Source of the DNA: Gammaproteobacteria bacterium
Lineage (GTDB): Bacteria; Pseudomonadota; Gammaproteobacteria; Eutrophobiales; Eutrophobiaceae
DNA length: 43,128 nucleotides
Assembly (NCBI GenBank): GCA_030835405.1
Contig: JAURPG010000090.1
Location: 1 to 43,128 of the forward strand
Direction of reading: 5' to 3'
The position numbers and the translations under genes are program-made. The notes under the pieces are model-generated. The model saw only the letters and a list, made by a program, of their open reading frames with translations, had not been told where the DNA came from and did not search any database. Shown piece after piece: positions 1 to 8,777 of this stretch (the first letter of the stretch is position 1; every line of letters begins with the position of its first letter).

Positions 1-626
1 AGAAAGTTTGATAATAGCTGTAAGCCACATTTTTGGCTTTTCTCGGGGTGAAATTGCACTGCAAACAGGTTGTCTCTGGCCACCACCGAGGTAAAGGGAA
101 AGATATAATCTGTTATGCCGCAGATATCATCCTGGTATTGCGGTTTGACGTAGTAACTGTGGACGAAGTAAAACCTGTCTTGTGTCCCAATGCCATTCCA
201 CATGTGGTGTGGTTTGTTCTGCTCCACCAGGTTCCAGCCCATATGCGGTATCTTGAATGCCTCATTATTTTCGTCTCTGCTGCCAGCAGGAAATCGCAAT
301 ACCTTGCCCGGGAGAATGCCTAATCCTTCAGTACCGCCATCTTCTTCACTGAATTCAAATAATGCCTGTAATCCCAGGCATAGACCCAAATAGGGCTTGT
401 GAAACACAGACTCTTTGATCACCTGGTCCAGGCCTTTTGATTTCAGGGAATCCATGCACTGTTTAATCGCCCCCTGACCAGGAAACACTATCTTCTCGGC
501 ACCAAAGATTACATCAGGGTTATCAGTGAGGACAATCTTGTATCGGGACGCAGAAACATGTTCCAGTGCCTTAACGACAGATCTGAGATTACTGGCCCCG
601 TAATCAATAACTGCGACTGACTGCAT
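1..626 (-). CDS. hisH: Imidazole glycerol phosphate synthase, glutamine amidotransferase subunit HisH (3' end cut off)
   Basis: HisH hydrolyses glutamine and passes ammonia to HisF to make imidazole glycerol phosphate and AICAR in histidine biosynthesis. The reading frame opens at ATG 626 (MQSVAVIDYGASN) and stays open to the window edge, giving 208 residues. The family is about 200-215 residues, so only a few C-terminal residues are missing. The class I amidotransferase triad is visible: the nucleophile Cys83 in LGLCLG, and His193 and Glu195 in QFHPEKS. The oxyanion-loop PGQGA is near residue 49. It starts 12 bases after the hisB stop on the same strand, so hisB-hisH are co-transcribed, and hisA and hisF would be expected beyond the left edge. 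Function is very secure. Confidence 0.96.
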   Translation of the reverse strand, partial: MQSVAVIDYGASNLRSVVKALEHVSASRYKIVLTDNPDVIFGAEKIVFPGQGAIKQCMDSLKSKGLDQVIKESVFHKPYLGLCLGLQALFEFSEEDGGTEGLGILPGKVLRFPAGSRDENNEAFKIPHMGWNLVEQNKPHHMWNGIGTQDRFYFVHSYYVKPQYQDDICGITDYIFPFTSVVARDNLFAVQFHPEKSQKCGLQLLSNF

Positions 627-638
627 AATGGTAAGGTC

Positions 639-1235
639 TTATAGAGTGCCCTTGGTAGAAGGCATAGCGTTGCCTAACCGCGGATCGGTGTCCACAGCCA
701 TTCTTAATGCCCGACCAAATGCCTTAAAAATCGTTTCTGCAATATGGTGGGCATTCCGACCGCGAAGATTATCAACATGGAGTGTCACCAGGGCATGGTT
801 GATAAACCCCTGGAAAAATTCAAATATCAGATCGATATCAAATTCGCCTACCCTGGCCCGGGGATAATTGACGTGATAATCAATACCTGGCCGACCGGAA
901 CAATCCAGTACTACTCGAGACAAGGCTTCATCCAATGGGACATAAGCATGCCCGTAACGATAAATCCCGGATTTATCGCCTATGGCTTTGGCGAAGGCCT
1001 GTCCAAGGGTAATGCCCACATCCTCTACGGTGTGATGGTCATCGATCTCAAGATCACCTTTGGCCTGAATATCGAGGTCAAGCATCCCGTGTCTCGCTAC
1101 CTGGTCCAGCATATGTTCAAGAAACGGAATTCCAATGTTCAAATTGGCCTTTCCGGTCCCGTCAAGGTCCAGGCTGACAGAAATGCTGGTCTCCTTGGTT
1201 TCTCTTTTTACGGTAGCTTTACGCGCCTTAGACAT
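639..1235 (-). CDS. hisB: Imidazoleglycerol-phosphate dehydratase
   Basis: This cytoplasmic manganese enzyme catalyses the sixth step of histidine biosynthesis, dehydrating imidazole glycerol phosphate to imidazole acetol phosphate. The protein is 198 residues, the length of the stand-alone dehydratase, so the N-terminal histidinol-phosphatase domain found in enteric HisB is absent. Both metal-binding repeats are intact: HHTVED at residues 67-72 and NAHHIAE at 161-167. FLEHMLDQ near residue 39 is also conserved. It is the first visible gene of a reverse-strand his operon and is divergent from hemF. The 100-base gap to hemF must hold both promoters, but I see no convincing -35/-10 pair. Confidence 0.97.
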   Translation of the reverse strand: MSKARKATVKRETKETSISVSLDLDGTGKANLNIGIPFLEHMLDQVARHGMLDLDIQAKGDLEIDDHHTVEDVGITLGQAFAKAIGDKSGIYRYGHAYVPLDEALSRVVLDCSGRPGIDYHVNYPRARVGEFDIDLIFEFFQGFINHALVTLHVDNLRGRNAHHIAETIFKAFGRALRMAVDTDPRLGNAMPSTKGTL

Positions 1236-1311
1236 GATTTAATCCTGTTATTAATATGATCTATAACAATACCACATGAAATAGGGTTAGTATTATCTGC
1301 ATAACACCTGA

Positions 1312-2256
<945 letters not shown>

Positions 2257-2268
2257 TTAACCAAAAAA

Positions 2269-2344
2269 TAGACAGGATTTACAAGATAAACAAGATGTAA
2301 CTAAGAATATTTTATAATCATCTAAATCTTGTTAATCCTGTCTA
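2269..2344. repeat. Inverted pair of the dispersed ACAGGATT repeat downstream of hemF
   Basis: The left arm begins TAGACAGGATTTACAAGAT at 2269. The right arm, ending at 2344, contains ATCTTGTTAATCCTGTCTA. The arms are complementary over most of their length, so the transcript could fold into a long imperfect hairpin around an AT-rich centre. A further half copy, TTGTCCTGTTCATCCTGTCC, lies at 2421-2440 between hemF and dtd. The genes on either side are convergent, so this may act as a weak transcription end. Confidence 0.7.
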
Positions 2345-2446
2345 TATATTACGCCGAACGAAACCAGGAAGGGTGTCCCCGATAATAAACTTAATGAAGG
2401 CACCCGAATAATATTATTTATTGTCCTGTTCATCCTGTCCAATCTT

Positions 2447-2884
2447 CTACACTTCCAGCCAGAAGGTCACCGGTCCATCATTGGTCAATGATACCTTCAT
2501 GTCCGCCCCAAACTCGCCGGCATGAACTTCCGGGAATACATCTTTTGCATAACCAACGATATGATCAAACAACGTCTGACCATGTGCAGGTGTGGCAGCA
2601 CTGCTGAAGCTTGGTCGAGTACCTTTTTTGGTGTCGGCGGCCAGGGTAAATTGCGGTACCAGTAATAGTTGGCCACGGGTGTCGTGAAGACTGTGGTTCA
2701 TCTTGCCCTCGTTATCTGGAAAGATGCGGTAGTTAAGGATTCGGTCAAGAAGTTTTTCTGTGCTGGCAGTGGAGTCGTGTTTTTGTACCGCTATAAGGGC
2801 AAGGATCCCCTGATGAATTTCTGCGATAGATATGCCGTCAACAGCTACCTGTGCATGACTTACCCTTTGTATCAGGCCTATCAC
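2447..2884 (-). CDS. dtd: D-aminoacyl-tRNA deacylase
   Basis: Dtd removes D-amino acids wrongly attached to tRNA, and also glycine from tRNA-Ala, as a homodimer. The two active-site motifs are present: SQFTLAAD-like PQFTLAADT and, near the C terminus, NDGPVTFWLEV. The frame is open further upstream, to 2944, but homologues begin at the equivalent of IGLIQRVSHAQV. I therefore choose GTG 2884, which gives 145 residues, the normal family length. The ribosome-binding site for that GTG is weak, so translation may be coupled to the small ORF that ends 13 bases upstream. It converges on hemF. Confidence 0.93.
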   Translation of the reverse strand: MIGLIQRVSHAQVAVDGISIAEIHQGILALIAVQKHDSTASTEKLLDRILNYRIFPDNEGKMNHSLHDTRGQLLLVPQFTLAADTKKGTRPSFSSAATPAHGQTLFDHIVGYAKDVFPEVHAGEFGADMKVSLTNDGPVTFWLEV

Positions 2885-2897
2885 ACGGCAGGTGAGA

Positions 2898-3050
2898 TTA
2901 TATGATGCTGAGGTAGTCCAGGATATTAACGCCAAATAAGGCAACAGCCGCTACCAGAACTGCCCATTCCATATTACGCCTGGCCAGGAAACCAGTGAAG
3001 TGTAAGACTAAAACGATAATCGACGCAATATAGACGATATAAAAATTCAT
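2898..3050 (-). CDS. Small membrane protein of 50 residues, function unknown
   Basis: A short open frame runs from ATG 3050 to TAA at 2898. It encodes two predicted membrane segments, roughly residues 2-20 (beginning MNFYIVYIASIIVLVL) and 28-48 (beginning MEWAVLVAAVALFGV), separated by an arginine pair (FLARRN). An AGGG ribosome-binding element lies about ten bases before the ATG. The stop lies 13 bases before the dtd start, so the two are probably one transcript. I do not recognise a family. The two-helix composition, the ribosome-binding element and the tight spacing support a real gene, but it is short and could still be chance. Confidence 0.5.
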   Translation of the reverse strand: MNFYIVYIASIIVLVLHFTGFLARRNMEWAVLVAAVALFGVNILDYLSII

Positions 3051-3180
3051 ATGTTTACCCTAGGGGTAGTCATTGTTATCTTTCGAAATGCTAATAATAA
3101 TTGGCTATATATGCAAGCTATAACTTATAAAATTTGAGTGATTTCACAACTATAAATTATTTTTGCGGAATGATTTGGGG

Positions 3181-3846
3181 TTACCGTTTAATTGTTTTAA
3201 CCTTGTTGTCATCTGCAATCAGCAGGATATCCGCGGGCCGGTGAGCAAATATACCGTTGGTCACGGTTCCGGTTATGGCATTGAGTCTGGTCTCCAGTTC
3301 AGGGGGGTTGAGTATCTTCAAATTATGGACGTCCAGGATGATATTTCCATTATCGGTGGTAAATCCCTGGCGTAATTCTGGTGCTCCACCCAGTTTTACA
3401 ATCTCCCTTGCCACATAGCTTTGTGCCATGGGAATAACTTCCACGGGTAATGGAAACTCTCCCAGTAAATCAACCAACTTTGAATCATCAATTATGCAGA
3501 CAAATTTTCGGCTTACAGCCGCAACAATCTTTTCCCGGGTCAGTGCGCCACCACCGCCTTTAATCAAGTGTAGATTAGATGTGGATTCATCTGCACCATC
3601 TATATATACCGGGAGTTCATCGACCTGATTCAGGTTGACCACGGGAATGCCATGCTTCTTCAGTCTTTGTTCAGAGACGATAGAACTGGAGACGGCACCA
3701 TCAATCCGGTGTTTAATTTCGGCCAGGTAATCGATAAAGTAATTTACTGTACTCCCGGTCCCCACTCCAACGATAGTATTATCTTCTATATAGTCGATGG
3801 CTGCCCGGGCAGCGGCCTGTTTTTTTTCATCAGGGGTCATTGGCAT
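3181..3846 (-). CDS. rpiA: Ribose-5-phosphate isomerase A
   Basis: RpiA interconverts ribose 5-phosphate and ribulose 5-phosphate in the non-oxidative pentose phosphate pathway, and in the Calvin cycle if that operates. The protein is 221 residues, standard for the family. Motifs are in the expected order: GVGTGSTV (phosphate-binding loop, near residue 27), YIDGADE (catalytic aspartates, near 81) and [11 protein letters not shown] (catalytic lysine and glutamate, near 95). The C-terminal part carries DNGNIILDV and [14 protein letters not shown]. It is a single reverse-strand gene. The repeat-rich stretch 3866-4074 lies upstream, and I cannot pick out its promoter. Confidence 0.97.
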   Translation of the reverse strand: MPMTPDEKKQAAARAAIDYIEDNTIVGVGTGSTVNYFIDYLAEIKHRIDGAVSSSIVSEQRLKKHGIPVVNLNQVDELPVYIDGADESTSNLHLIKGGGGALTREKIVAAVSRKFVCIIDDSKLVDLLGEFPLPVEVIPMAQSYVAREIVKLGGAPELRQGFTTDNGNIILDVHNLKILNPPELETRLNAITGTVTNGIFAHRPADILLIADDNKVKTIKR

Positions 3847-3865
3847 TCCTCTTTACTACGTAATA

Positions 3866-4074
3866 GACAGGATTAACAAGATTTAAAAGGATTTACAGGA
3901 TAAATACAAAAATATTTTTTTCTATCTTGTGTATTTCATGGAAATACTGTTTGTCCTGCCAGGTTTGTTATTAAGAATTCTGACAGGATTAACAAGATTT
4001 AAAAGGATTTACAGGATAAAGATAATAATTCATTGTATCTTGTTAATCATGTAAAAATCCTGTTAATCCTGTCC
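3866..4074. repeat. Cluster of dispersed intergenic repeats, including an exact 39-bp direct repeat
   Basis: An identical 39-base stretch occurs at 3866-3904 and again at 3982-4020, beginning GACAGGATTAACAAGATT. At 4037-4074 the complementary form follows (ATCTTGTTAATC and, twice, ATCCTGTTAATCCTGT-like units). The second direct copy and the inverted arm can pair as a long hairpin. No open frame of note lies in this stretch. It fills the gap between the start of rpiA and the end of the EVE-domain gene, both on the reverse strand. Confidence 0.8.
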
Positions 4075-4089
4075 AGGTTTTTTATGAAA

Positions 4090-4548
4090 TTATTCCAACG
4101 ACAGGATGTACTCCCACTCCTTTTTCGTGACTGGCATGACTGATAGTCGATTACCCTTTTGCAGGAGCTTGAAGTCTTGTAACCTTATCTGCTCCCTTAA
4201 TTCGCTGAGGGAAATAACACGCTTGAATTTACGTTTAAATTTCACATCAACCAGAAACCAGCGAGGGTTATCGGGGTCACTCTTGGGATCATAATGCTTG
4301 TCCTGAAGGTCAAATGCGGTGTGATCCGGCCTGGGTTTACTGGCTATTTTCATGATGCCCACAATACCAGGCTGCTCGCAATTTGAATGATAGAAAAATG
4401 CCAAATCACCGGGCTTCATTTCATCACGAATAAAGTTCCTGGCCTGGTAGTTGCGAATACCGTCCCATGGTTCAGTCTGGTTGGGAATTTTTTTCAGGGT
4501 GTCAATACTGAACTCTTCGGGCTCAGATTTCATTAACCAGTAATTCAT
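4090..4548 (-). CDS. EVE-domain (PUA-like) protein
   Basis: EVE domains are small PUA-related folds thought to bind modified bases in RNA or DNA. No specific substrate can be read from the sequence. The protein begins MNYWLMKSEPEEFSID at ATG 4548, the classic start of this family, and has GIRNYQARNF, MKPGDLAFFYHSN, GIVGIMKI and DPDNPRWFLVDV in order, for 152 residues. The frame is open another 24 codons upstream, but that part is the 3' end of the 6S RNA gene, and AAGGGA precedes ATG 4548. Its place directly after zapA and ssrS is where enteric bacteria carry ygfA, which is absent here. Confidence 0.92.
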   Translation of the reverse strand: MNYWLMKSEPEEFSIDTLKKIPNQTEPWDGIRNYQARNFIRDEMKPGDLAFFYHSNCEQPGIVGIMKIASKPRPDHTAFDLQDKHYDPKSDPDNPRWFLVDVKFKRKFKRVISLSELREQIRLQDFKLLQKGNRLSVMPVTKKEWEYILSLE

Positions 4549-4565
4549 TTTACGTCCCTTAAAAT

Positions 4566-4752
4566 AAGAGGGTATCAACCATACTGTCGTGCAGACCTTG
4601 AACTTGAACCGCAGGTTCAAGTGGGAACAGCAGATGATATATCAGGCTTCCCGGTAAGGGGCATGCACACAATATCACGGTAAGTTCCCAGGGTGATGTA
4701 ATTAGGCTCAAGTTACATCAGTCTGGTATCGAGCAGTACAGAAGATACCCAA
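4566..4752 (-). ncRNA. ssrS: 6S RNA
   Basis: The reverse strand between zapA and the EVE gene has the features of 6S RNA, which binds sigma-70 RNA polymerase as a promoter mimic in stationary phase. The closing stem pairs GGGTATC near the 5' end (4750-4744) with GATACCC at the 3' end (4576-4570) and continues after a small bulge with TGTACTG against CAGTATG. Towards the 3' side is the characteristic hairpin CTTGAACC-TGC-GGTTCAAG. The length of about 185 bases and the position directly downstream of zapA both match the known gene. The exact ends are estimates from the closing stem. Confidence 0.88.
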
Positions 4753-4799
4753 GCTTCAATCTATCTGCCCCATTGGATACAGGGGGATAAAAAAACCGC

Positions 4800-5117
4800 T
4801 TACTGGTGTATTTCCAGTTGTTTACCGCTTGTTAACGCCTCATCCAGCTTGTTTTTAAGCCGCTGAATCGTTTTATCTATACTATTAGTATAGTCTGCGC
4901 TATGCCGTTTGTAAGCAAGAAGTTCATGGGAAATATTAAGTGCTGTCATGACGGCAACTCTCTCTGACCCAATTACTTTCCCGCTATCTTTAACTTCCTT
5001 CATTTTCATATTCAGGAAGGTAACTGCAGTATGTAATTGCTCACGTTCATCGTCATTGCAGGAAATCAGGTATTCTTTGTCGAGGATATTAACCGCCACG
5101 GGTTTGGTATTACTCAT
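4800..5117 (-). CDS. zapA: Cell division protein ZapA
   Basis: ZapA binds FtsZ filaments and bundles them at mid-cell. The protein is 105 residues, with the N-terminal beta-hairpin region (VAVNILDKEYLISC) and a long C-terminal helix that forms the antiparallel coiled coil of the tetramer. VMTALNISHEL near residue 56 is typical of the family. Its ATG overlaps the stop of the preceding coiled-coil gene by four bases (5114-5117), so the two are translationally coupled. 6S RNA follows on the same strand, the usual gammaproteobacterial order. Confidence 0.93.
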   Translation of the reverse strand: MSNTKPVAVNILDKEYLISCNDDEREQLHTAVTFLNMKMKEVKDSGKVIGSERVAVMTALNISHELLAYKRHSADYTNSIDKTIQRLKNKLDEALTSGKQLEIHQ

Positions 5118-5335
5118 GAGCGGGTCTCCATGGCCCGCAGCCGGGTAATCATGGATTCAATCCTGGTACGTGCCTGCTCGGTTTTTTCAATGAGGATGGA
5201 GCGTTCCTGTATCAGGTTTTCCTGTTGTGACCTCAATGCAGTATTTTCTGACTTCAGGTTGTCAATGGTATTAATCAGCTCATCTACCCTTGCTTCCAGG
5301 GCGGCCAGATCCGTAGAATCGTCATTATTATTCAT
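5114..5335 (-). CDS. Small coiled-coil protein preceding ZapA (TIGR02449-like)
   Basis: The protein is 73 residues and almost entirely predicted coiled coil, with a heptad pattern through LEARVDELINTIDNLKSEN and on to the C terminus. Proteins of this size and type commonly sit immediately upstream of zapA in gammaproteobacteria and have been grouped as a small family of unknown function. They resemble ZapB or SlyX in general character only. The four-base overlap with zapA suggests a joint role at the division ring, which is inference. The gene is divergent from ygfB. Confidence 0.8.
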   Translation of the reverse strand: MNNNDDSTDLAALEARVDELINTIDNLKSENTALRSQQENLIQERSILIEKTEQARTRIESMITRLRAMETRS

Positions 5336-5506
5336 AGGTAAACAATCTTATACTTATTCATTATTGTCAAGACTAGACAGCATTATTCAGGCAATATAGG
5401 ACTAGCAAGACACAGGGTCAACAACTTTGCTGAAATTTCACCCAGGGCTTGAACTAATGTGTCATCGCCCTGCAAAATAGTACTCAAACTACCCAATTTT
5501 ATTCTA

Positions 5507-6058
5507 ATGCTAGATTATAGAGAGTTAAACAATTTATTGGAAAACCTTCAGTCAGATGCAGATGCGGCCGATTGTCATGGTTTTATTTGTGGTCAAATCT
5601 GTGTAACTGAATTTCCATTACCGGAGATTTGGAAGGAATATCTGGATGTGGAGCCTGATGATAAGCAGTCAATTACTGAAGGACTGCAAGATCTTCAGGC
5701 CCTGGTTGCAGAAACCATGAAGTCATTTGAGTCTCCAGACTTTGATTTTTATCCGATGCTGCCTGATGATGATACACCTATAGATGAAAGAATCTGTGCG
5801 CTGGGCGAATGGTGTCATGGATTCCTTAACGGTTTTGCTATCAGCCAGGAAGCTAATTCCTGTCTTGAAGATGATGACAGCAGGGAGTTAATCGAAAATT
5901 TTACCCGTATATGCCATATCGGTGTCGGTGAAGAGCCGGATCAAAATGATGAGAAGGCTCTGTTTGAACTGGTGGAATATGTCAGGTTGGGGGCAATTTT
6001 TATGTATGACCAGTTGAGCATGAATATGCCTGGGAGAGCGCATGGGGTATACCACTAA
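5507..6058 (+). CDS. ygfB: UPF0149 family protein YgfB
   Basis: An acidic cytoplasmic protein of 183 residues from ATG 5507 (MLDYRELNNLLENLQ). The family mark is ADCHGFICGQIC near residue 20, followed by LGEWCHGFLNGFAI in the middle and EYVRLGAIFMYDQL near the C terminus. The molecular role of the family is poorly known. In some species YgfB-like proteins influence beta-lactam resistance genes. The frame is open 16 codons further upstream, but those residues are not family-like. The stop overlaps the pepP start by one base (TAATG at 6056-6060), which fixes the operon with pepP, ubiH and ubiI. Confidence 0.9.
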   Translation: MLDYRELNNLLENLQSDADAADCHGFICGQICVTEFPLPEIWKEYLDVEPDDKQSITEGLQDLQALVAETMKSFESPDFDFYPMLPDDDTPIDERICALGEWCHGFLNGFAISQEANSCLEDDDSRELIENFTRICHIGVGEEPDQNDEKALFELVEYVRLGAIFMYDQLSMNMPGRAHGVYH

Positions 6059-7374
6059 TGAATAGGCGTGAATTTCCCCGGCGACGAAAAAAACTCATGG
6101 ATATGATGGGTGATGATAGCGTTGCTATTATTCCCACCTCACCAGTCTATATCCGAAACCGGGACGTTGAATTTCCTCACCGACCAGACAGTGACTTTTA
6201 TTACCTGTCTGGTTACCCGGAGCCCGAGGCGGTTATGGTACTTATTCCTGACAGATATCATGGAGAGTTTGTATTATTTTGTCGGGAGCGAGATGAAAAA
6301 ATGGAAACCTGGACCGGTCGCCGTGCCGGGTTGGAAGGGGCGTGCGAACTTTACGGGGTCAATGACGCTTTCCCTATTGAAGATATGGACGATATCCTTC
6401 CGGGCATGCTGGAAGATCGGGAACGTATCTATTACACCATGGGTAATGACTCGTTATTTGACCAACGTGTACTGGGGTGGGTCAACCAGGTTAGAAAGCA
6501 GGTGCGTACCGGTATTAATGCCCCGGATGAATTCATTTCTTTGAACCACTTGTTACATGAAATGCGTTTATTTAAATCACGTCCGGAAATATCCGCGATG
6601 AAAAAAGCAGCAAAGATATCATGCCATGCCCATAAACGTGCAATGGAAGTATGTCGGCCGGGAATGATGGAATATCATATTGAAGCTGAATTGCTGCATG
6701 AATTTATGTCACAGGGTAGTCGGTTTGCAGCTTATCCATCCATAGTCGGATCAGGAGAAAACGGCTGTATTCTCCACTACACGGAAAATAACCGGCAAAT
6801 GTGTGATGGTGATTTGCTATTAATTGATGCCGGCGCTGAATTTGATGGTTATGCCAGTGATATTACCCGGACATTTCCGGTGAATGGAAATTTTAGCAAG
6901 GAACAAAAACAGATTTATAATATCGTGCTTGAGGCCAACCAGGAGGCAATTAAAGAGGTCAAGCCAGGGAATCACTGGAATGATCCACATGATGTTGCAG
7001 TTGAGATATTAACTGAAGGGATGTTGTCGCTAGGTATACTTAAGGGCACGCTAAAATCCCAGATCAAAGAGGCATCATATAAAAAATACTATATGCACCG
7101 CACCGGGCATTGGCTAGGAATGGATGTCCATGATGTTGGAGATTATAAGCTGGAGGGTGAATGGCGGAAATTGGAACCGGGCATGGTGACCACTATAGAG
7201 CCGGGCCTTTATTTTCAGCCTCAGCATGGGTTGGCAAAGAAATGGTGGAATATTGGTATCAGAATTGAAGATGATGTGCTGATTACCAATGACGACAATG
7301 AAGTGTTCTCAAAAGATGCGCCGAAGGCTGTTGATGATATTGAGGCTTTAATGGGCGCATCCATGGCAGCGTAA
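6058..7374 (+). CDS. pepP: Xaa-Pro aminopeptidase
   Basis: PepP is a cytoplasmic dimanganese peptidase that removes an N-terminal residue in front of proline. The 438-residue protein has the N-terminal aminopeptidase-P domain (RREFPRRRKKLMDMM, YYLSGYPEPEAV) and the C-terminal pita-bread domain. The metal ligands can be seen: Asp in LLIDAGAEFDGY, Asp in ASDITRTFP, His in GHWLGMDVHD, Glu in TTIEPGLYF and Glu in GIRIEDDV. Length and motif order match the E. coli protein. It shares the TAATG overlap with ygfB, and its 3' end is followed by a pair of dispersed repeats before ubiH. Confidence 0.96.
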   Translation: MNRREFPRRRKKLMDMMGDDSVAIIPTSPVYIRNRDVEFPHRPDSDFYYLSGYPEPEAVMVLIPDRYHGEFVLFCRERDEKMETWTGRRAGLEGACELYGVNDAFPIEDMDDILPGMLEDRERIYYTMGNDSLFDQRVLGWVNQVRKQVRTGINAPDEFISLNHLLHEMRLFKSRPEISAMKKAAKISCHAHKRAMEVCRPGMMEYHIEAELLHEFMSQGSRFAAYPSIVGSGENGCILHYTENNRQMCDGDLLLIDAGAEFDGYASDITRTFPVNGNFSKEQKQIYNIVLEANQEAIKEVKPGNHWNDPHDVAVEILTEGMLSLGILKGTLKSQIKEASYKKYYMHRTGHWLGMDVHDVGDYKLEGEWRKLEPGMVTTIEPGLYFQPQHGLAKKWWNIGIRIEDDVLITNDDNEVFSKDAPKAVDDIEALMGASMAA

Positions 7375-7380
7375 ATACAT

Positions 7381-7527
7381 AGACAGGATTAACAGGATTT
7401 TTGCAAGATTAACAAGATGTTTAGAAAATTAAAAAAAACTTTGTCGGGTTCAGGTTTGATTGCTTAATAAGTACTATATAATTTTTATACCCTGTAAATC
7501 CTGTTGTTATCTTGTCAATCCTGTCTA
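7381..7527. repeat. Inverted arms of the dispersed repeat between pepP and ubiH
   Basis: The left arm at 7381-7420 starts AGACAGGATTAACAGGATTT and carries a second unit GATTAACAAGATG. The right arm at 7491-7527 is the complementary form, ending ATCTTGTCAATCCTGTCTA. About 70 AT-rich bases separate them. It breaks the otherwise tightly overlapping pepP-ubiH operon. A transcript would have a long imperfect hairpin here, which could affect read-through or mRNA stability. Confidence 0.7.
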
Positions 7528-7544
7528 TTTCATATCATTAAAAA

Positions 7545-8777
7545 ATGAAAAACGAATTTGATATTGCAATCGTCGGCGGTGGCCCAGTGGGCGCCAGTCT
7601 GGCATGTTGTCTTGCGACCTCGGGTTACCGGATTGCCGTGCTGGAAAAAGTCCCGGTAAACGCGGACCAGCAACCCAGTTATGATGATAGGGGTTTGGCG
7701 CTGTCACTATCATCCTGCAGAATCTTAAAGGCTATAGGTGTTTGGCAGGATCTGGAAACAGGCTCTGTGCCGATAAAAAAGATCCATATTTCCGATCGTG
7801 GAAATTTTGGCATCGTTCGCCTTAATGCCCATGACCTGGGTATTGATGCCATGGGGTACGTGGTCATTGCCCGCACACTGGGACGGGCACTACTCAACAA
7901 GCTTGTGGCGTCATCAGATATTGAGTTTATTAATCCTGCAGAAGTTATTAGTCTTCACAGGGACCATTCAGGAGTTTCTTTGTCTATCGATAACGGCAAT
8001 ACAAAACAGGATATTACCTGTAAGCTTGTGGTTGCTGCAGACGGATCACAATCCAGGTTAAGAGACATGGCCAGCCTTAACGCAGAGATTAAAGATTATC
8101 ATCAGACAGCGATTGTCTCTAACATTACTGCAGATATCAGCGATAAATTTACCGCATTCGAGCGGTTTACCTCCCAGGGGCCGTTGGCGTTACTGCCGCT
8201 GGGCAATTCTGATTTTGTTTCTGTTTTTTGTGTAAGCAATAATAATTTTCAGCGATATATGGAATTAAGAGACGATATTTATATTGACCAATTGCAGGAA
8301 GTGGCAGGCAAACGCATTGGTAATATGAAAATGTTAGGTTCTCGTTATGCTTATCCACTTAAACTGGTAAGGACTTCACCGTCTTTTTCCGATCGAGTTG
8401 TCATGCTTGGTAACTCAGCACACTCCATTCATCCCAATGGCGCCCAGGGATTTAATCTAGGGCTAAGAGACACAGCCTGTCTCGCCGAAATATTGATTAA
8501 AAATCGAGGTTATCCAGAGTTTGACCCTGGAGCAAAGTCCAATTTGGAAGCTTACCAGGCCTTTAGAGAACATGATCAGGACCGGGTCATTGGTTTTTCC
8601 GACGGGTTAACAGGGCTTTTTTATTCACACAGCATGGTTAAAACGGTATTTAGAAATAGTGCCATGACATTATTTAACCTAATGCCGGATATGAAAAAGA
8701 AATTTGTCATGATGGCCATGGGTCTGGATGGCAGGCAGCCTTCACTTGTCAGAGGCCTGCAACTTGAACAGTTATGA
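7545..8777 (+). CDS. ubiH: 2-octaprenyl-6-methoxyphenol hydroxylase
   Basis: UbiH is an FAD-dependent monooxygenase that hydroxylates ring carbon 1 in aerobic ubiquinone synthesis. The 410-residue protein begins with the FAD-binding fingerprint IVGGGPVGASLA (residues 9-20) and has DDRGLALSLSS, the second flavin motif VVAADGSQSRLR near 165, FERFTSQGPLALLPL in the middle and GNSAHSIHPNGAQGFNLGLRD near 290. HISDRGNFGIVRL, close to the UbiH form HVSDRGHAGF, argues for UbiH rather than UbiF or UbiI. It overlaps the next hydroxylase by four bases (ATGA at 8774-8777). Confidence 0.9.
   Translation: MKNEFDIAIVGGGPVGASLACCLATSGYRIAVLEKVPVNADQQPSYDDRGLALSLSSCRILKAIGVWQDLETGSVPIKKIHISDRGNFGIVRLNAHDLGIDAMGYVVIARTLGRALLNKLVASSDIEFINPAEVISLHRDHSGVSLSIDNGNTKQDITCKLVVAADGSQSRLRDMASLNAEIKDYHQTAIVSNITADISDKFTAFERFTSQGPLALLPLGNSDFVSVFCVSNNNFQRYMELRDDIYIDQLQEVAGKRIGNMKMLGSRYAYPLKLVRTSPSFSDRVVMLGNSAHSIHPNGAQGFNLGLRDTACLAEILIKNRGYPEFDPGAKSNLEAYQAFREHDQDRVIGFSDGLTGLFYSHSMVKTVFRNSAMTLFNLMPDMKKKFVMMAMGLDGRQPSLVRGLQLEQL

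Noticed and set aside
2897-2902. TATAAT on the reverse strand just before dtd as a promoter
   Set aside because: It is made of the last codon and stop of the small membrane ORF (ATA TAA T), lies too close to the dtd GTG, and has no -35 element.
3866-4074. The intergenic repeats as a CRISPR array
   Set aside because: Repeats occur in both orientations, the two exact copies are separated by 77 bases, there are only two of them, and no cas gene is near.
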